DNA of 64,000 nucleotides from Phenylobacterium zucineum HLK1 (GTDB taxonomy: Bacteria > Pseudomonadota > Alphaproteobacteria > Caulobacterales > Caulobacteraceae): contig NC_011144.1 in NCBI RefSeq assembly GCF_000017265.1, positions 3,884,001 to 3,948,000 of the forward strand, written 5' to 3'. The notes beneath the pieces are model-generated. The model did no database searches. It had not been told where the DNA came from and was given only the letters and a program-made list of their open reading frames with translations. Below, one piece after another: positions 59,683 through 64,000 of the stretch; within the stretch, counting starts at the first letter, position 1, and every line of letters starts with the position of its first letter. The position numbers and the translations under genes were made by a program.

Positions 59683-60348
59683 CTAGCCGCGGAACGGCCG
59701 GACGGTGATCTCGACCCGGCGGTTCTGCGCCCGGCCCTGCTCGGTGGCGTTGCTGGCGACCGGCCGGCTCTCGCCGTAGCCGACCACGTAGAGCCGGTCC
59801 TGCAGGACCCCGCGGCTGACCAGGTAGCTGGCCACCGACGAGGCGCGCCGTTCCGAGAGCGCCTGGTTGTAGGCGTCGGCGCCGGTGGAGTCGGCGTGGC
59901 CCGCCACGTCGATCAGCGTCTGCGGATAGCGGCTGAGGGTGGCGGCGATGTCGTCCAGCACCGGATAGAAGCGGCTCTGGACGTCGGACTGGTCGACCCC
60001 GAACGTCACGTCCGAGGGCATGTTCAGCACGATGTCGTCGCCGCGGCGCTCGACCTCGACGCCCGAGCCGGCCAGCTCGCGGCGCAGCTCGGCCTGCTGG
60101 CGGTCCATGTAGGCGCCCACGGCCCCGCCGGCCAAGGCGCCGACGCCGGCGCCGATGAGGGCGTTGGTGCGGCCCTCCTCGCTCTTGTTGGTGTTGGTCA
60201 GGTAGCCCAGCAGCGCGCCGCCGGCGGCGCCCGCCAGGATGCCGGTCCGCGTGTTGCTGCGGACGGTCTGGCCCGTATAGGGGTCGGTGGTCGTGCAGGC
60301 GCCCACGGCCAGCAGCGAAAGGCCCAGGGCCGCGATCTTGGTCTTCAT
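59683..60348 (-). CDS. OmpA-family lipoprotein (YiaD-like)
   Basis: 221 residues. The signal ends in LAVGAC (Cys18), a lipobox. A glycine-zipper region follows (GILAGAAGGALLGYL and IGAGVGALAGGAVGAYMD), then an OmpA-like peptidoglycan-binding domain: IDVAGHADSTGADAYNQALSERRASSVASYL and GYGESRPVASN, RAQNRRVEITV. It anchors the outer membrane to the wall. Three Cys-independent features agree, so the call is firm. It converges on the reductase gene, with 21 bases between the stops. Confidence 0.95.
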   Translation of the reverse strand: MKTKIAALGLSLLAVGACTTTDPYTGQTVRSNTRTGILAGAAGGALLGYLTNTNKSEEGRTNALIGAGVGALAGGAVGAYMDRQQAELRRELAGSGVEVERRGDDIVLNMPSDVTFGVDQSDVQSRFYPVLDDIAATLSRYPQTLIDVAGHADSTGADAYNQALSERRASSVASYLVSRGVLQDRLYVVGYGESRPVASNATEQGRAQNRRVEITVRPFRG

Positions 60349-60435
60349 GGGAGCTCCAATGCGTCGTCTTCCGGGCGGAACGCCGCTACGGCCAAGTCTG
60401 TTCCGGTCGGCCCCCTGGCGCGGGCGGGCGACACG

Positions 60436-60459
60436 GCGGTTGCCAGGGCGGTTGCCAGG
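60436..60459. repeat. Short tandem repeat
   Basis: The 12-base unit GCGGTTGCCAGG is repeated twice in a row, with a partial third copy after it. It lies in the 164-base gap between the divergent OmpA and SDR genes and may be slippage. Confidence 0.6.
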
Positions 60460-60512
60460 GCGGGCTGCCCCTCCTACTGATCGCCGATAACCAACAGGAA
60501 CGGGGAAGCGTC

Positions 60513-61364
60513 ATGGCGGGTCGTCTGGAAGGCAAGGTGGCGGTGGTCACCGGCGGGGTGTCGGGCATCGGCCTGGGGACCGTCGAGCTGTTCGTCGGCG
60601 AGGGCGCGAAGGTGGTCGCCGCCGACATCCAGGACGAGAAGGGGGCGATGCTAGAGCAGCGCTTCCCCGGCCAGGTGCGCTACGCCCACTGCGACGTCAC
60701 CGCCGAGGCCGAGATCGCCGCGGCCGTGCAGCTCGCCGCCTCCGAATTCGGCGGCCTCGACGTGCTGTTCAACAACGCCGGCATCTCCGACATGATGCGG
60801 ACCCTCGCCGAGGTCGAGGCCGATCGCTGGAGCTGGGTGTTCGACATCCTGGTGCGCGGCCCGGCGCTGGGCATGAAGCACGCCGCGCCCCTGATGGCCG
60901 AGCGCGGCGGCGGGTCGATCGTCAACACCGCCTCGATCGCCGGCCTGCAGGCGGGCTGGGGCCCGCTGGCCTATTCGTCGGCCAAGGCGGCGGTGATCCA
61001 CATGAGCCGCTGCGCCGCGGCCCAGCTCTCGCCGCAGAAGATCCGGGTGAACGCCATCTGCCCCGGCCTGATCGCCACCTCCATCTTCGGCGCCTCGCTC
61101 GGCCTGCCCCGCGCGGTGGCCGACCAGATGGCCGCCCGGGTGGCCGAGAACGCGCCCAAGGCCCAGCCCATCCCCAAGGCCGGCATGCCCGAGGACATCG
61201 CCCGCGCCGCGCTCTACCTGGCGAGCGACGACTCCGCGTTCGTCACCGGCACGCACGTGGTCGTGGACGGCGGCATCACCATCGGCGGCCGGCACAGCTG
61301 GGACCCCGCCGCGGCCTCGCCCCTGATGGAGCTGTTCGCCGAGTTCGCGCCCCCCGAAGCGTGA
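60513..61364 (+). CDS. Short-chain dehydrogenase/reductase
   Basis: 283 residues. The NAD(P) site is VAVVTGGVSGIGLGTVELF, the NNAG motif appears as LFNNAGISD, and the catalytic Ser-Tyr-Lys is in IVNTASIAG and AYSSAKAAV. Asp after the second strand (VVAADIQDEKG) favours NAD over NADP. A 25-residue extension follows the usual end. The substrate is unknown. It is coupled to the following EamA transporter by a 4-base overlap (GTGA). The ATG follows a GGGGAAG ribosome site. Confidence 0.92.
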   Translation: MAGRLEGKVAVVTGGVSGIGLGTVELFVGEGAKVVAADIQDEKGAMLEQRFPGQVRYAHCDVTAEAEIAAAVQLAASEFGGLDVLFNNAGISDMMRTLAEVEADRWSWVFDILVRGPALGMKHAAPLMAERGGGSIVNTASIAGLQAGWGPLAYSSAKAAVIHMSRCAAAQLSPQKIRVNAICPGLIATSIFGASLGLPRAVADQMAARVAENAPKAQPIPKAGMPEDIARAALYLASDDSAFVTGTHVVVDGGITIGGRHSWDPAAASPLMELFAEFAPPEA

Positions 61365-62299
61365 GCGTCGAGACGGTCATCGTCGAGCCGCAGCCCGGCG
61401 GCGGGCTGACGCCCAACGTCCGCGGCGCCCTGTGGATGCTGGCCTCGGCGCTCGGCTTCACGGTGATGACGACGCTCATCAAGTTCCTGGGCGACGACTA
61501 TCCGGCGGCGCTGCAGACCTTCTACCGGCAGGCGGCGGGCTTCGCCGTCCTGCTGCCGCTGATCCTGCGCCAGCGGCGGGCGGCCTACGCCACCACAAGG
61601 CCCGGCATCCTGTTCTTCCGCTCGGCGGCGGGGACGCTGGCGATGATCCTGTCGTTCTACGCCTTCCAGAAGATGCCGCTGGCCGACGCCAACGCGCTCT
61701 CCTTCACCCGAACCCTGTGGCTCGTGCCGCTGGCCGCCTTCGTCGTGCGCGAGAAAATCGGACCCTTGCGGATCGGCGCGGCGGTCGTCGGCTTCCTGGG
61801 CGTGCTGCTGATGATCCGCCCCGGCGCCGGCGGCGAGTTCGCGGTCGGCGGGCCGGCCCTGGCCATGCTGGCGGCCTCGTTCCTCTTCGCCCTGACCATC
61901 ACCGGCATGAAGGTGATGACCCGCGACCACTCGCCCAGCGTGCTGCTGGTCTGGGCCATGACCCTGGGCCTGATCTTCTCGATCCCCGGCGCGGTGCTGA
62001 CCTGGCGCTGGCCCGAGCCGGTGGACCTGGCCCTGCTCTGCGCCATGGGCGTGATCGGGACGATCACCCAGGCCTGCTACATCAAGGGCATGCAGATCGG
62101 CGACGCCGCGGCCATGGCGCCGATCGACTACGTGCGGCTGGTGTTCACCGCCGCGGCCGGCTTCCTGCTGTTCCACGAGATCCCGACCGCCTGGACCGTG
62201 GCCGGCGCGGGGATCGTGGTGGCCTCGACCCTGTTCATCACCTGGCGCGAGCACCAGCTGGCCAGGGCCGCCCGGTCAGCGGCGCGGCGCGCGGGCTAG
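61361..62299 (+). CDS. EamA/DMT family transporter
   Basis: 312 residues from the GTG at 61361, overlapping the dehydrogenase stop. Ten hydrophobic segments in two EamA repeats: GALWMLASALGFTVMTTLIKFLG begins the first, and FVVREKIGPLRIGAAVVGFLGVLLMI marks the boundary. The second repeat ends with AWTVAGAGIVVASTLFITWRE. Substrates of such proteins are amino acids, purines or other metabolites; which one here is not known. The coupling to an SDR is suggestive of export or import of its product or substrate. Confidence 0.9.
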   Translation: MSVETVIVEPQPGGGLTPNVRGALWMLASALGFTVMTTLIKFLGDDYPAALQTFYRQAAGFAVLLPLILRQRRAAYATTRPGILFFRSAAGTLAMILSFYAFQKMPLADANALSFTRTLWLVPLAAFVVREKIGPLRIGAAVVGFLGVLLMIRPGAGGEFAVGGPALAMLAASFLFALTITGMKVMTRDHSPSVLLVWAMTLGLIFSIPGAVLTWRWPEPVDLALLCAMGVIGTITQACYIKGMQIGDAAAMAPIDYVRLVFTAAAGFLLFHEIPTAWTVAGAGIVVASTLFITWREHQLARAARSAARRAG

Positions 62300-62718
62300 T
62301 CCTTCCCCAGGTCCTCGATGGCCCGGCGGGCGGCCTCGCGGTGACGCGGCTTCAGGTTCTTGCCGATCACGCTCATCAGCGCCGCGAACACGGCCGCGTC
62401 GTCCGTGTAGCCGAGGCCGGCGATGAAGTCGGGCACCGCATCGGTCGGCAGGACGAAGTAGGCGAGGGCCGCCAGCATCATCCCCTTGGCGGCCAGCGGG
62501 GTCTCGTCGTCGCGGGCGCAGAACCAGACGGCCAGGGCCTCGCGGGCGAACGGGACCTTCGCCGCCACCTTGCGCATCTTGGGCCAGAAGCCGCGGGCGA
62601 CCCGCTGCTCGTTCACCCGCATGACCGCGGGGACCAGGGCCTTGCCTGGCGCGATCTCGGCATGCGGGTCGAACCCGCCGGAATTGACGTTGGGTGACGC
62701 TTTTTCGCTGGCGTTCAT
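62296..62718 (-). CDS. YkvA family (DUF1232) protein
   Basis: 140 residues. The DUF1232 core is FAREALAVWFCARDDETPLAAKGMMLAALAYFVLPTDAVPDFIAGLGYTDDAAVFAAL, with the LPTD-x-x-PDF-x-x-x-G-x-x-D pattern. The family has one or two membrane-associated helices and no known role. The gene overlaps the EamA gene by 4 bases tail to tail, and is divergent from the second SDR with 51 bases between starts. Confidence 0.9.
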   Translation of the reverse strand: MNASEKASPNVNSGGFDPHAEIAPGKALVPAVMRVNEQRVARGFWPKMRKVAAKVPFAREALAVWFCARDDETPLAAKGMMLAALAYFVLPTDAVPDFIAGLGYTDDAAVFAALMSVIGKNLKPRHREAARRAIEDLGKD

Positions 62719-62769
62719 CGGGCTAAAGCCTTCGCCGACTTCGGGTCATCATATGGGAGCGGAGCGTCC

Positions 62770-63552
<783 letters not shown>

Positions 63553-63576
63553 GCGCCGGCCATCGCCGACGCGACG

Positions 63577-63606
63577 AGGCCCCCGGCTCCGGCCGGGGGC
63601 TTTTTC
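63577..63606 (+). terminator. Rho-independent terminator
   Basis: Eight G-C pairs (63579-63586 with 63593-63600) with a 6-base loop run into TTTTTC. It lies 27 bases past the stop of the SDR gene. Confidence 0.88.
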
Positions 63607-63617
63607 GTTTAGGGCCC

Positions 63618-63959
63618 CTACGAGCCCGCCGGCTTCTGCGAGCGGCAGACCCAGGCGCCGTCCAGCTGGATGCGGCCCGAGCCCAGGGGGCAGATGGTGG
63701 GGCGCCGGTATTGGCCGGTGGGCTTGCCGGCGACGACCTGGTGGCACTGGGCCCGGCTGGCGTCGACGTACTCCAGCTTGCCGCCGCCCTTGTCGGCCGG
63801 AAGCTCGAAGCCCGCCGGCTGCTCGCGGGAATCGGCGAACCCGGCGGCGTTGCAGAAGACGGGCTCGTCCACGTTGACGAAGGCGGGGCGATCCTGGGCC
63901 AAGGCGGGGGCGGCGGACAGCGACAGGGCCGCGGCCGCGATGAGGGCGTGAAGCCGCAT
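63618..63959 (-). CDS. Secreted Cys-containing protein of unknown function
   Basis: 113 residues with a clear signal peptide (residues 1-22, ending APALAQ). The mature part has four cysteines, in PVFCNAAG, RAQCHQVV, PTICPLGSG and AWVCRSQ, which could make two disulphides. No motif was recognised. It lies near the right edge of the window on the leftward strand. The ATG is preceded by a fair purine-rich site (GGAGGAAC). I cannot give a function. Confidence 0.75.
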   Translation of the reverse strand: MRLHALIAAAALSLSAAPALAQDRPAFVNVDEPVFCNAAGFADSREQPAGFELPADKGGGKLEYVDASRAQCHQVVAGKPTGQYRRPTICPLGSGRIQLDGAWVCRSQKPAGS

Positions 63960-64000
63960 GAGACGTTCCTCCCGAGTGTTCTTGTCGTTGGAAACGTGAC

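Overview
The window is about 64 kb of GC-rich DNA (roughly 70% GC by eye), packed with core bacterial genes. Gene content and order point to an alphaproteobacterium of the Caulobacterales, most likely Caulobacteraceae (Caulobacter/Phenylobacterium type). Supporting signs are a Fur without C-terminal CxxC motifs, a YlxR-L7Ae protein between nusA and infB, the runs lnt-corC-ybeY-phoH-miaB-fur-rimI-tsaB and mutS-glnD-(helicase)-murJ-trpS, and dnaN separated from dnaA. The placement is inferred from family knowledge, not from a database search. No rRNA, tRNA, CRISPR array, prophage, transposase or integron was found. No stretch longer than 300 bases lacks a gene.

Layout. 1-115 is the end of dnaA, so this end may lie near the replication origin. 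289-12.5 kb is a leftward translation and RNA-decay cluster: rimP-nusA-ylxR-infB, then rbfA-truB-rpsO-pnp. The two halves are separated by a dienelactone hydrolase, a DUF2939 lipoprotein and a rightward GNAT gene. 12.6-15.2 kb holds a DUF2946 protein and a TonB receptor, probably for copper. 15.3-18.9 kb holds a GFA protein, ppa, trmB, metK and an XRE regulator. 18.9-29.8 kb is a long leftward run: lnt, corC, ybeY, phoH, miaB, fur, rimI, tsaB, nfu, usp, trpS and murJ. 29.8-37.5 kb has a DbpA-type helicase, glnD and mutS. 37.6-44.5 kb has a GNAT protein, a lone ABC ATPase, a zf-CHCC protein, dnaN, grpE-hrcA, rph, a DUF2975/XRE pair and a previously unlisted 33-residue membrane peptide. 44.7-51.3 kb is a rightward run: rdgB-hemW-rsmI-yraN-sirB1, then gshB and comM. 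51.2-64 kb is more mixed: small unknown proteins, a membrane-tethered LuxR regulator divergent from a hybrid kinase, an AmpG-like MFS protein, a trypsin-like protein with DUF350, rlmN, a quinone reductase, an OmpA lipoprotein, two SDR enzymes, an EamA transporter and a secreted Cys-rich protein.

The genes serve mainly ribosome assembly, tRNA and rRNA modification, RNA decay, envelope building (Lnt, MurJ, AmpG, OmpA) and nitrogen, iron and SAM control. No large unknown system is evident. The less ordinary signals are: (i) a codon-biased 112-residue gene lying wholly inside the linker of the LuxR regulator in another frame; (ii) a terminator-like hairpin between a strong promoter and the rimP start; (iii) a 16-bp palindrome inside the metK promoter; (iv) a 33-residue membrane peptide; (v) a consensus DnaA box ahead of comM; (vi) a trypsin-like protein with Glu in place of the catalytic Asp.
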